Shown: piece after piece, positions 18,167 to 26,771 of the stretch
Numbering within the stretch: the stretch's first letter is position 1
Layout of the letters: each line of letters begins with the position of its first letter
Assembly (NCBI GenBank): GCA_019119685.1
Contig: DWWN01000047.1
Span: forward strand, 25,631-89,630
Direction of reading: 5' to 3'
Source: Candidatus Faecalibacterium faecigallinarum
GTDB taxonomy: Bacteria; Bacillota; Clostridia; Oscillospirales; Ruminococcaceae
Length of the DNA stretch: 64,000 bases
The notes under the pieces: generated by a model
What the model saw: only the letters and a program-made list of their open reading frames with translations
What the model was told of the DNA's origin: nothing
The model's database searches: none
Position numbers and translations under genes: made by a program

Positions 18167-19465
18167 ATGTTTGAGTTCATCAAAAAGCAGTCGCCGGTGC
18201 GGGTCATTGCCCTGGGCTTTGCGCTGGTGATCCTGCTGGGGTCGGTGCTGCTCATCATGCCTTTCAGCGTACAGGAAGGCGTGGATGTGGCCTACATCGA
18301 CACCCTGTACACCTCCACCAGCGCGGTCTGCGTCACCGGCCTGATCGCGACGGATGCAGGCGACACCTTCACCTTTGTCGGGCAGCTGATCCTGGCGGCC
18401 CTCATCCAGGTGGGCGGCCTGGGCGTCACTTCGGTGGGCGCGGGCATCATCCTGGCCATGGGCCGCAAGATCAACCTGAAGGAGCGCAGCGTCCTGCAGG
18501 AAGCCCTGAACCTGGATTCGGCCCAGGGCATCCTGCGCTTTCTAAAAAGCATCTTCCTGATGACCCTCTGCTTTGAGGGCGTGGGCGCGGCGCTCAGCTT
18601 CCTGGTGTTCGTGCAGGATTACCCGCCCCTGCAGGCGCTGTGGATCAGTATTTTCCACTCGGTGGCAGCCTTCAACAACTCGGGCTTCGACATCCTGGGC
18701 AACTACCAGAACCTGATCCCCTACCGGGACAACGTCCCCCTGAACCTCATCACCTGCGGGCTCATTATCTTTGGCGGCATCGGCTTTTTGGTCATCCGGG
18801 ACGTGCTGAACCACCGCTTCCGCTGGAAGAAGTTCTCGATGCACACCAAGGTGGTCATCAGCGTCAGCGCCGTGCTGATCGTGGTGGGCGCCATCCTGCT
18901 CAAGCTGACCGAGAACATCACCTGGCTGGGCGCTTTCTTCCACAGCGTTTCGGCCCGTACCGCCGGCTTCTCCACCTACCCTCTGGGCGAGTTCAACAGC
19001 GCCGGCCTGCTGGTGCTGATCGTGCTGATGTTCATCGGCGCTTCGCCCGGATCGACCGGCGGCGGCATCAAGACCAGCACCTTCTTCGTCCTGCTGCAGG
19101 GCATCAAGTCCGCCGCCACCAACCGGGGCGAAAAAGCCTTCCGCTACTCCATCCCCTCCGGCGCTTTCCGCAAGGCGGCGGTCATCACCCTGATCGCCGT
19201 CAGCGTGGTGCTGACCGGCACCTGGCTGCTGCTGGTCTTTGAGCCCCAGCTGCGGCTGGTGGACGCCCTGTTCGAAATCACCAGCGCCTTTGGCACGGTG
19301 GGCCTTTCCACCGGCATCACCACCACGCTGGGCGTACCCGCCAAGCTGGTGTCCATCCTTATCATGTACATCGGCCGCCTTGGCCCGCTGACCATCGCCT
19401 CGGTCTGGTATTTCGACAAGGGCGAGCGCGTCAGCTACCCCGAAGGCAACATCGCCATCGGTTGA
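18167..19465 (+). CDS. ktrB: KtrB/TrkH-type potassium uptake membrane subunit
   Basis: 432 residues, integral membrane K+ (Na+-coupled) translocator. Four pore-loop repeats are visible: TSAVCVTGL, AAFNNSGFD, ARTAGFSTY and SAFGTVGLS, carrying the selectivity-filter glycines. The ATG at 18167 is 5 nt behind AAGGAGA. It is followed 14 nt later by ktrA, forming the complete KtrAB system. In Firmicutes this system is often controlled by c-di-AMP; no direct evidence is seen here. Confidence 0.95.
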   Translation: MFEFIKKQSPVRVIALGFALVILLGSVLLIMPFSVQEGVDVAYIDTLYTSTSAVCVTGLIATDAGDTFTFVGQLILAALIQVGGLGVTSVGAGIILAMGRKINLKERSVLQEALNLDSAQGILRFLKSIFLMTLCFEGVGAALSFLVFVQDYPPLQALWISIFHSVAAFNNSGFDILGNYQNLIPYRDNVPLNLITCGLIIFGGIGFLVIRDVLNHRFRWKKFSMHTKVVISVSAVLIVVGAILLKLTENITWLGAFFHSVSARTAGFSTYPLGEFNSAGLLVLIVLMFIGASPGSTGGGIKTSTFFVLLQGIKSAATNRGEKAFRYSIPSGAFRKAAVITLIAVSVVLTGTWLLLVFEPQLRLVDALFEITSAFGTVGLSTGITTTLGVPAKLVSILIMYIGRLGPLTIASVWYFDKGERVSYPEGNIAIG

Positions 19466-19479
19466 CAGGAGGAAACAAA

Positions 19480-20160
19480 ATGTTTGGTAAAGCAAAGAAA
19501 GCAAAAGCTTCCTACGGCATCGTGGGCCTGGGCCGTTTCGGCATGGCGCTGGCCATCGAGCTGGCCGAGGCCGGCGAGGACCTGGTGGTCCTGGACCAGG
19601 ACGAGGAGAAAGTCCGCGCCCTGCGGGACTACACCGAGGCCGCCTATGTGGTCAAGGCCCTGGACAAAAAGACCCTGGAGGAGACCGGCATCCAGAACTG
19701 CGACGTCGCCGTGGTCTGCATCGGCGAGAAGATGGACGTCTCCATCCTGACCACCCTGCATCTGGTCAGCATGGGCATCCCCACCGTCATTGCCAAGGCC
19801 GCCAGCGAGGAGCAGGGCCAGGTCCTGCGCAAGCTGGGCGCCCAGGTGGTCTACCCCGAGCACGACATGGCCATCCGGCTGGCCCACCGGCTGGAGACCA
19901 CCGGTATGCTGGACTTTGTCCAGCTGAGCGAGCAGGTCAGCATTTCCAAGCTGGCGGTCCCCGCCAAGATGATCGGCAAGACGGTCGTGGACGTCAACCT
20001 GCGCGGCCAATTCGGCCTGAACATCATCGCCATCGAGAACGCCGGCAAGGTGAACGAGTCGGTCGGCCCCAATACCGTTTTCCAGAACGGCGACATCCTC
20101 TTTGTCTCGGGCGGCAAGAACGCCGTCAACAAGATGGCCGACTGGCTGGACAACCAGTAA
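19480..20160 (+). CDS. ktrA: KtrA/TrkA cytoplasmic regulatory subunit of K+ uptake
   Basis: 226 residues. RCK_N NAD/ATP-binding domain with GIVGLGRFGMALA at the start, and RCK_C domain (about 140-226), the usual c-di-AMP-binding module. The ATG follows AGGAGG by 7 nt. It forms the gating ring on KtrB. Confidence 0.95.
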   Translation: MFGKAKKAKASYGIVGLGRFGMALAIELAEAGEDLVVLDQDEEKVRALRDYTEAAYVVKALDKKTLEETGIQNCDVAVVCIGEKMDVSILTTLHLVSMGIPTVIAKAASEEQGQVLRKLGAQVVYPEHDMAIRLAHRLETTGMLDFVQLSEQVSISKLAVPAKMIGKTVVDVNLRGQFGLNIIAIENAGKVNESVGPNTVFQNGDILFVSGGKNAVNKMADWLDNQ

Positions 20161-20185
20161 CCCCTTAAACTGAAACTACATCAAA

Positions 20186-20227
20186 AAACCTGCCCCTTCA
20201 GCCAGAAGCCGAAGGGGCAGGTTTTTC
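20186..20227. terminator. Strong (bidirectional) terminator between ktrA and the RelE toxin
   Basis: AAACCTGCCCCTTC (20186-20199) pairs perfectly with 20211-20224, flanked by A-run and T-run on opposite sides. The converging toxin gene ends at 20232, so it serves both. Confidence 0.92.
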
Positions 20228-20231
20228 TCTC

Positions 20232-20543
20232 TCAAAGATACTTTTGATAATCCTGTGAACCGTGGAAAATGCGCGCGATCCACACTTTTTGGTTTTTCGC
20301 ATCGATCAAATAGAGGGCAACATAATTTCCGATCAGAAATTTGCGGTACCCTCTGGCCCGCAGCAGAGGCTCTTGGGAGAATTCGTACATTTCCGGCGTT
20401 TCCTGCAAGTGGCGCAGACATTCGTCCAGGCGCCCGACAAAGGACGCGACTGCCTGGCGGGAATGCAAAACGTCTCCCAGATAGTGCACGATTTCTCCAT
20501 AGTCCTGCTCGGCATACGGGGTCACGATCACTTCATATCCCAT
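20232..20543 (-). CDS. RelE/ParE-family toxin
   Basis: 103 residues from ATG 20543. RelE/ParE fold with the pattern TPYAEQDYGEIVHYL at the start, RKFLIGNYVALYLI centrally and IARIFHGSQDYQKYL at the end. RelE-type members cut ribosomal mRNA and ParE-type members poison gyrase; the sequence alone does not decide. It overlaps the antitoxin gene by 11 bp, typical of coupled TA translation. Confidence 0.92.
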   Translation of the reverse strand: MGYEVIVTPYAEQDYGEIVHYLGDVLHSRQAVASFVGRLDECLRHLQETPEMYEFSQEPLLRARGYRKFLIGNYVALYLIDAKNQKVWIARIFHGSQDYQKYL

Positions 20544-20793
20544 AGGCGTTCCGTGTCTCGTCCAACAGTTCTGCCAGGGGGCGGCCCTGGCCGGCCTGGA
20601 TCTGCGCTTCGGCAGCGCCCAGCTTGGCAAAAACATCCGCCAGGGCGCACTGCCGCTCGTAGGTCTCCATGCTCATGATGACCATATCTCCATATCCATT
20701 TTTGGTAATATAGATCGGTTCCTGGCTGTCATGGCAACGCTGCGAGATGACGTTGGTGTTTTTCAGGTCTCGGATCGGTATGATCTGCGGCAT
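20533..20793 (-). CDS. Phd/YefM-family antitoxin
   Basis: 86 residues. The N-terminal DNA-binding part IIPIRDLKNTNVISQRCHD and the segment PIYITKNGYGDMVIMSMETYE are the Phd/YefM signature. The C-terminal half is the toxin-neutralising tail. The start is ATG 20793, 8 nt behind AAGGAGG; a GTG three codons upstream overlaps the SD. Auto-repression of the shared promoter is expected for the family. Confidence 0.92.
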   Translation of the reverse strand: MPQIIPIRDLKNTNVISQRCHDSQEPIYITKNGYGDMVIMSMETYERQCALADVFAKLGAAEAQIQAGQGRPLAELLDETRNAYGI

Positions 20794-20817
20794 TCTGCGC
20801 ACCTCCTTTATGGTCTT

Positions 20818-20846
20818 ATTATACCACGATTATGCCACACAAGCAA
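20818..20846 (-). promoter_or_regulatory. Promoter of the antitoxin-toxin pair
   Basis: Minus strand -35 TTGCTT (20841-20846), 17-bp spacer, -10 TATAAT (20818-20823). It lies between the TA genes and the polC-side terminator. Confidence 0.8.
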
Positions 20847-20847
20847 T

Positions 20848-20893
20848 AAAAACCTGCCCCTGCGGCTAAACGGAGCCGAGGGGGCAGGTTTTT
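20848..20893. terminator. polC operon terminator, near-duplicate of the one at 20186
   Basis: AAACCTGCCCCT arm with a complementary arm ending GGGGCAGGTTTTT. The outer 12 nt of each arm equal those of the terminator at 20186-20227; the inner loop differs. It is placed right after the polC stop on the minus strand. Confidence 0.88.
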
Positions 20894-20912
20894 GCTTGGA
20901 TGGTCCGGGCGC

Positions 20913-23900
20913 TCAGAAGAAGGACACCTGGCTGCTCTCGGGCAGGTCGCCCAGGGCGCCCACCTGGCGCAGCCGGTCAACGACCGCGCTCGAGACGCCG
21001 GCGGCCTGCTGCAATTCCTCCACCGAGAGGTATTCCTCGCCGTGGATGGTCACATTTTCCAGCGCCAGCGCCGCGCTTTCGCCCAGGCCCTTGAGGGCCG
21101 CGAAGGGCAGGCGGACCTTGCCGTCCTCCAGCACATACTTCACGCCGCGGCTCTTGCCCAGCTGGATGGGCAGGAACTCGTACCCGCGCACCAGCATCTC
21201 GTTCACCAGCTGCAGAGAGACCAGCAGGTCCTCGTCCTTGGCGTTCTTTTCCTCTTTCAGGCGGCGGGCCACCTCGTTCATGTGGGCGCGGGCCACGTCG
21301 GGGCCGCCTACGGCGGCTTCGTAGTCGATGTCGTCTCCACGGACTGTAAAATACACCGCATAAAATGCCTGTGGGTAATACAGTTTATACCACATCAGGC
21401 GGATGGCGCTCATCAGATAGGCCACCGCGTGGGCTTTGGGGAACATATACTTGATCTTGCGGCAGGACTCGATGTACCAGTCGGGGACGTCGTGTTCCCG
21501 CATGGCCTCCTCCCAGCCAGGCTGGAAGCCGCCCTTCGCCACCTTGCCCTTGCGGACCGCCTCCATGATGTCGAAGGCCATCTTGGGCTCAAGGCCCTTG
21601 CGGATCAGGTACAGCATGATGCTGTCGCGGCAGCCGATGACCTCCGCGATGGTGCAGGTGCCGCTGCGGATCAGCTCGTCGGCGTTGTTGGTCCACACGT
21701 CGGTGCCGTGGGACAGGCCCGAGATCTGAATCAGCTCCGAGAAGTTCTTGGGCCGGGCTTCCACCAGCATCTGGCGGACAAAGTTGGTGCCCATCTCGGG
21801 GATGCCGAAGGTGCCGGTCTGGCTGTCGATCTGCTCGGGGGTGACGCCCAGCTCGGCCGGGCTGGTCAGCAGGCTGTAGACCCTGGGGTCGTTCATAGGG
21901 ATGCTGTCCACCGGGATGCCGGTATACTCCTCAAAGTATTTGTAGAAGGTGGGCATATCGTGGCCCAGCTCGTCCAGCTTGAGCAGGGTGTCGTGGAGGT
22001 ACTTGAATTCAAAGTGGGTGGTCAGCAGGCCGCCGGCCACGTCGTCGGCGGGGTGCTGGATGGGGCAGAAATCGTAGATTTCGCTGGTATCGGGCACGAC
22101 CACCATGCCGCCGGGGTGCTGGCCGGTGGTGCGCTTGACGCCGGTGCAGCCCAGGGTGAGCCGGTTCTCCTCGGCGTGGTTGACCGTTTTGCCCCGCTCC
22201 TCCAGGTAGCGCTTGACGTAGCCGTAGGCGGTCTTGTCCTGGATGCCCGAGACGGTGCCCGCCTTAAAGACGTTCTCCTTGCCGAACAGTTCCTCGGTGT
22301 AACGGTGGACGTTGCTCTGGTATTCGCCCGAGAAGTTCAGGTCGATATCCGGCTCCTTGTCGCCGTAAAAACCCAGGAAGGTCTCAAAGGGGATGTCGTG
22401 ACCATCCACCAGCATGGGAGTGCCGCAGACGGGGCAGTTCTTGTCGGGCAGGTCAAAGCCGTCCTCCACGCTGCCGTCGGTGATGAACTCGCTGTGCTTG
22501 CACTTGGGGCAGCGGTAGTGGGGCGGCAGGCTGTTCACCTCCGAGATGCCCGAGAAGTGAGCCACTGCCGACGAACCGACCGAGCCGCGGCTGCCCACCT
22601 GGTAGCCGCCCGCGTTGGAAAAGGCCACCAGCTTGACCGCGATGACGTACAGCACCGCGTACCCGTGGCCGCAGATGGAGTCCAGCTCCTTTTGCAGCCG
22701 CTCCCGCACCAGGTCGGGCAGGGGGTCGCCGTAGTCCTCTTTGGCGCGCTTCCAGGTGGCGTCCCGCAGCTGCTGCTCCGCCCCCTCGATGCTGGGGGGA
22801 TAGGTGCCCCGCGGGATGGCCCGGACGTTGTTGTCGATCATGGCCGCCACCTTGTTGGGGTTGGTGATGACGATCTCCCGGGCTTTTTCGGGGGGCAGGT
22901 AGTCGAACTGGGCCAGCATATCCTCGGTGGTGCGGTAGTAGAGGGGCGGCTGGTGGTCGGCGTCCTTGTAGCCGCCTGCCGCCTGCATCACCGAGCGGTA
23001 GACCGCGTCCTCCGGCTCCTGGAAATGGACGTCGCCGGTGGCGATCACCGGCTTGTGCAGGTCCTCTCCCAGCCGGATGATGGTGCGGTTGAAGTCTTTG
23101 ACCCGCTCGATGCTGTCCACGCGGCCCTCCCGGACCATGTATTCGTTGTTGCCCAAAGGCTGCACTTCCAGCAGGTCATAATAGGCGGCGATCTTTTTCA
23201 GTTCCTCGTAGGGGCGGCCTTCCACCACGGCGCGGTACAGCTCGCCGGCCTCGCAGGCCGAGGTGATGATGAGCCCTTCGCGGTACTGGTTCAGCAGGCT
23301 GCGGGGCACCCGCGGCTTTTTGAAAAAGTAGTCCAAATGGGCCTTGCTGACGATCTTGTACAGGTTTTTCAGCCCCGCCTGGTTCTTGACCAGCAGGATG
23401 ATGTGGTAGTATTTTTTGCGCAGCACCTCCCGGTTGCCGCCAAGGCCGGTGTTGATGCCGCTGATGTCGGTGATCTGCTTTTCCTCCAGATCACGGAGCA
23501 TGACGCAGAAGATGCGGCCCAGGGCCCCGGCGTCCTCGCAGGCGCGGTGGGCCTCGTAGGGGGGCAGTTCCAGGTGCTTGTTGATGGTGCCCTGCTTATA
23601 GTTGTGCAGGCCGGGGTACATGGTCTGGGCCATGGTCAGGGTGTCGATGTAGGTGGGCTCGAACTTGATGCCGCTGCGCCCCGCCGCCGCCCGCAAAAAG
23701 CGGATGTCGAAGCCGTTGGCGTTGTGGGCTACCAGCACCCGGCCCCCGGCAAAGTCCAGAAACGCCTGCAGGGCCTCCCCTTCCGTGGGGGCGTCGGCCA
23801 CCATCTCGTTGGTGATGCCGGCCAGCTCGGTGATCTTGGGGGTGATGGGCTTGGGGGGCTTGACGAAGGTGTCGAACTCGTCCACCACCTGGCCGTCCCG

Positions 23901-25202
23901 CACCAGCACCGCGCCGATCTCGGTCAGGTACTCGCAGCCGGGGTCAAGGCCGGTGGTCTCGGTGTCAAAGACGCAGAACTCCCCCTGCAGGGGCTGGTCC
24001 TGCACGCCGTAGACGCAGGGGACCATGTCGTCCACAAAGTAGGCCTCGCAGCCGTAGATCAGCTTGAACGCGGGGTCCTTCTTATGGATATCGTCGGCGG
24101 CCAGCATGGCCTCGGGGTAGCCCTGGCAGACCCCGTGGTCGGTGATGGCGATGGCGGGGTGCCCCATCTTGTGGGCCAGCCGGACGATGCCGCCGGGGTC
24201 GCAGAATCCGTCCAGCGCAGAGAGCTTGGTGTGCAGGTGCAGTTCCACCCGCTTTTCGGGGGCGTGGTCCTCCCGGCGGCGGCGCTCCACGATCAGCACG
24301 TCGTAGGGGTAAATGATGTAGTCATGCTCGTACTTATCGTAGGCGCAGTCCCCCCGCACCAGCAGGGTGGTGCCGTTTTTCAGCCCCTCCCACTTGGAGC
24401 AGTCCTCCCCTTCCTGGGCGCGGATCTTCAGGTTGATGGAGCCGGTATAGTCGGTGATGGAGACGGAATAGATCTTGCGGAAATTGCCCTTGACCTCGGT
24501 GGCAAAGACGTCGCCCCAGATCATGCACTTGCCGCCCTCTCCCCCCAGGTCTTTGAGGGGGGTCAGGTCTTTGGGCTTGAACATCTTGCCGTGGAAGATC
24601 TGGACCGGCTTGTCGGTCAAGTCGAGCCCTTCCACCTGCAGGGGCGGCGCGGTGCGCTTGGCCTCGAACTGGATCACCGGCGGGGCAGCCTTTTCTTCCA
24701 GTTTCTTTTCCAGCTCGCGGCGTTCGGCCTCGCCGGCGGCCGAGACGAGACGCACCGCCGGGCGCTGTCCGGTGTGGGCCTCGATACGCTCGGCCAGCAG
24801 GTCCTCAAATTTCAGGTCCTGCAAAAAGCCGGTGCCGTTGCGGGCCCCCACCGTGATCTGTTCATCCTCGATGGACAGCGTGCACCGGTCGAGAAAGCCG
24901 TTGATGGGCACGCCGTCCCCTTTCATCTCCTCAAAGATGCCCAGCAGGGCCTCCTCGTTCAGGGCGGCATAGGGGTAGTGGTTCTCAATGGAGAGCTGGT
25001 AGCCCTCATAATCGGGCTGCAGGGACGCCAAAAGCCGCGCACACAGGCCCTTGTCCAGCGGCGCGGCACTCTGCAGGGTAAAGATCACCTTCTGCCGGGC
25101 CCGCAGCATCAGGGCGTGTTCCACCACCACCTTGCCGAAACAGGCGGCAAAGTCCGGGTCTGCCATGAACTGGGGCCACAGCTGGGATACCAGTGGTTTC
25201 AA
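20913..25202 (-). CDS. polC: DNA polymerase III alpha subunit, PolC type
   Basis: 1429-residue replicative polymerase with built-in 3'-5' exonuclease, the Gram-positive form. Order: N-terminal domain, OB fold (about 230-310), PHP domain (VELHLHTKLSALDG, near 330) split by the DEDDh exonuclease (CVFDTETTGLDPG, about 420-590), polymerase palm (EPDIDLNFSGEYQ, about 955), and the C-terminal thumb and fingers. It starts with TTG: AGGAG lies 7 nt before it and the TTG overlaps the GNAT stop (TTGA). It is the last gene of the pyrH operon. Confidence 0.97.
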   Translation of the reverse strand: MKPLVSQLWPQFMADPDFAACFGKVVVEHALMLRARQKVIFTLQSAAPLDKGLCARLLASLQPDYEGYQLSIENHYPYAALNEEALLGIFEEMKGDGVPINGFLDRCTLSIEDEQITVGARNGTGFLQDLKFEDLLAERIEAHTGQRPAVRLVSAAGEAERRELEKKLEEKAAPPVIQFEAKRTAPPLQVEGLDLTDKPVQIFHGKMFKPKDLTPLKDLGGEGGKCMIWGDVFATEVKGNFRKIYSVSITDYTGSINLKIRAQEGEDCSKWEGLKNGTTLLVRGDCAYDKYEHDYIIYPYDVLIVERRRREDHAPEKRVELHLHTKLSALDGFCDPGGIVRLAHKMGHPAIAITDHGVCQGYPEAMLAADDIHKKDPAFKLIYGCEAYFVDDMVPCVYGVQDQPLQGEFCVFDTETTGLDPGCEYLTEIGAVLVRDGQVVDEFDTFVKPPKPITPKITELAGITNEMVADAPTEGEALQAFLDFAGGRVLVAHNANGFDIRFLRAAAGRSGIKFEPTYIDTLTMAQTMYPGLHNYKQGTINKHLELPPYEAHRACEDAGALGRIFCVMLRDLEEKQITDISGINTGLGGNREVLRKKYYHIILLVKNQAGLKNLYKIVSKAHLDYFFKKPRVPRSLLNQYREGLIITSACEAGELYRAVVEGRPYEELKKIAAYYDLLEVQPLGNNEYMVREGRVDSIERVKDFNRTIIRLGEDLHKPVIATGDVHFQEPEDAVYRSVMQAAGGYKDADHQPPLYYRTTEDMLAQFDYLPPEKAREIVITNPNKVAAMIDNNVRAIPRGTYPPSIEGAEQQLRDATWKRAKEDYGDPLPDLVRERLQKELDSICGHGYAVLYVIAVKLVAFSNAGGYQVGSRGSVGSSAVAHFSGISEVNSLPPHYRCPKCKHSEFITDGSVEDGFDLPDKNCPVCGTPMLVDGHDIPFETFLGFYGDKEPDIDLNFSGEYQSNVHRYTEELFGKENVFKAGTVSGIQDKTAYGYVKRYLEERGKTVNHAEENRLTLGCTGVKRTTGQHPGGMVVVPDTSEIYDFCPIQHPADDVAGGLLTTHFEFKYLHDTLLKLDELGHDMPTFYKYFEEYTGIPVDSIPMNDPRVYSLLTSPAELGVTPEQIDSQTGTFGIPEMGTNFVRQMLVEARPKNFSELIQISGLSHGTDVWTNNADELIRSGTCTIAEVIGCRDSIMLYLIRKGLEPKMAFDIMEAVRKGKVAKGGFQPGWEEAMREHDVPDWYIESCRKIKYMFPKAHAVAYLMSAIRLMWYKLYYPQAFYAVYFTVRGDDIDYEAAVGGPDVARAHMNEVARRLKEEKNAKDEDLLVSLQLVNEMLVRGYEFLPIQLGKSRGVKYVLEDGKVRLPFAALKGLGESAALALENVTIHGEEYLSVEELQQAAGVSSAVVDRLRQVGALGDLPESSQVSFF

Positions 25203-25708
25203 ATCGTTTCTCCTTCTAGTGCTTTTTCAAAGCAGTCAAAGTCGGTGTCATAAAGATGGGCGACGCCCACCCGGGCAAAGCCCTGCCCGGCATAGGCCCG
25301 CAGGGCCCGGTGGTTATCGTGGGCCACCAGGATGCGGCAGCTCCGGCAGCCCCTACGGGCCAGGCGGGCCACGGCGTCGGCCAGCAGCCGGCCGCCCAGC
25401 CCCTGGTTTTCACAGGATGCGGCCACCAGCAGCCGCACCACTTCCCCGGCGGGCTCCAGGCGGCGGTCCCAGAAGGTCAGGGCCTCGGTGCCCTCGTCGT
25501 GAAAGGTGAGGGCATAGGCCCCCATCACCCGGCCCTCCGGGTCCTTGGCGCAGAACAGCCGGCCTTCTGCCAGGTCTGCCTGCAGGGTGGCCCGATCGGG
25601 ATATTCTTCGTTCCAGGGGCAGTCGGGCCGGGCCGCCGCCGCCCGGTACAGGGGCAGCAGGCAGTCCAGATCCGTCTGGGTCGCCTGCCGGATGGTGTGC
25701 TGTATCAT
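25199..25708 (-). CDS. GNAT-family N-acetyltransferase
   Basis: 169 residues. GNAT fold: motif A in VVRLLVAASCENQGLGGRLL (acetyl-CoA pyrophosphate loop QGLGG, near residue 105) and the C-terminal YAGQGFARVG strand. The substrate is unknown. The ATG overlaps the ispG stop (ATGA) and its own stop overlaps the polC start, so it is translationally coupled within the essential operon. This gene replaces proS, often found here in other Firmicutes. Confidence 0.88.
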   Translation of the reverse strand: MIQHTIRQATQTDLDCLLPLYRAAAARPDCPWNEEYPDRATLQADLAEGRLFCAKDPEGRVMGAYALTFHDEGTEALTFWDRRLEPAGEVVRLLVAASCENQGLGGRLLADAVARLARRGCRSCRILVAHDNHRALRAYAGQGFARVGVAHLYDTDFDCFEKALEGETI

Positions 25709-26751
25709 AATTTGTAGATCTCCTCCATGAACTGGTCCAGGATGTTGTCGCCGGTCAGCTTGCGCACCGGCTGGCCATGGACAAAGAGGACAGCCTCCCC
25801 CTTGCCGCCGGCGATGCCGATGTCGGCCTCCCGGGCTTCGCCGGGGCCGTTGACCACACACCCCATCACCGCCACCTTGATGGATTTCTTATAGCCCTGC
25901 AGGCGGCGTTCCACCTCGTTGGCGATCTCGGTGCAGGGGTACTGGGTGCGCCCGCAGGTGGGGCAGGTGATGACCTCGGGCCCCGCCACCGGGAAGCCCA
26001 CCGCCCGCAGGATGTTGAACCCGGCCTCCACTTCCTTTTCGGGGTCGGCGGCCAGGGACACGCGGATGGTGTCGCCGATGCCTTCCAGCAGCAGCCCGCC
26101 GATACCCATGCCCGATTTGAGCAGGCCCATCTGGTAGGTGCCCGCCTCGGTGACGCCCACATGGAGGGGGTAGTCGGTGACGGCCGACAGCTGGCGGTAA
26201 GCCTCCATCATCCGGGGCACATTGGAGCTCTTGATGGAGATGACAATGTCGTTGAAATCGAACTTTTCCAGCAGGCGGACGTGGTAGAGGGCGCTTTCCA
26301 CCATAGCCTCGGGCACCGGCGCGCCGTACTTGGCCAGGATATGCTTTTCCAGGCTGCCGCCGTTGACCCCGATGCGGATGGGGATGTGCCCGGCCTGGCA
26401 GGCCCGCACCACTTCCTTGACGCGGTCGTCGCTGCCGATGTTGCCGGGGTTGATGCGGATCTTATCCACCCCCACCGCCGCGCAGGCCAATGCCGCACGG
26501 TAATCAAAGTGGATGTCCGCTACAATGGGTATATTCACTGCCTTTTTGACCGCCTCGATGCACCGGGCATCGGCGGGGGTGGGGCAGGTCACGCGCAGGA
26601 TCTGGCAGCCAGCGGCCTCGCACCGCCTGGCCTGGGCCACGTTGCCCTCGATGTCCTCCACCGGGACGTTGAGCATGGTCTGGACCGCGATGGGGTTGGA
26701 CCCGCCGATGGTGACATTGCCGATTTTTACTTCACGCTTGCGCACGCGCAT
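25705..26751 (-). CDS. ispG: 4-hydroxy-3-methylbut-2-enyl diphosphate synthase (GcpE)
   Basis: Fe-S enzyme of the MEP isoprenoid pathway, converting MEcPP to HMBPP. 348 residues. Starts MRVRKREVKIGNVTIGG. TIM-barrel segment VADIHFDYRAAL, then the C-terminal [4Fe-4S] domain with CPTCGRTQYPC and a later MGCVVNGPGEA cysteine. I chose ATG 26751 (GGAGG 7 nt upstream); an ATG at 26775 overlapping the rseP stop is possible. It shares the operon with dxr. Confidence 0.96.
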   Translation of the reverse strand: MRVRKREVKIGNVTIGGSNPIAVQTMLNVPVEDIEGNVAQARRCEAAGCQILRVTCPTPADARCIEAVKKAVNIPIVADIHFDYRAALACAAVGVDKIRINPGNIGSDDRVKEVVRACQAGHIPIRIGVNGGSLEKHILAKYGAPVPEAMVESALYHVRLLEKFDFNDIVISIKSSNVPRMMEAYRQLSAVTDYPLHVGVTEAGTYQMGLLKSGMGIGGLLLEGIGDTIRVSLAADPEKEVEAGFNILRAVGFPVAGPEVITCPTCGRTQYPCTEIANEVERRLQGYKKSIKVAVMGCVVNGPGEAREADIGIAGGKGEAVLFVHGQPVRKLTGDNILDQFMEEIYKL

Positions 26752-26771
26752 GGGGACACCTCCGTTTGGGA

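Noticed and set aside
20892-25253. 1453-codon plus-strand ORF opposite polC
   Set aside because: It is a mirror of high-GC codon bias; composition is rich in His/Gly/Val/Ala with no domain, and polC on the minus strand has full motifs.
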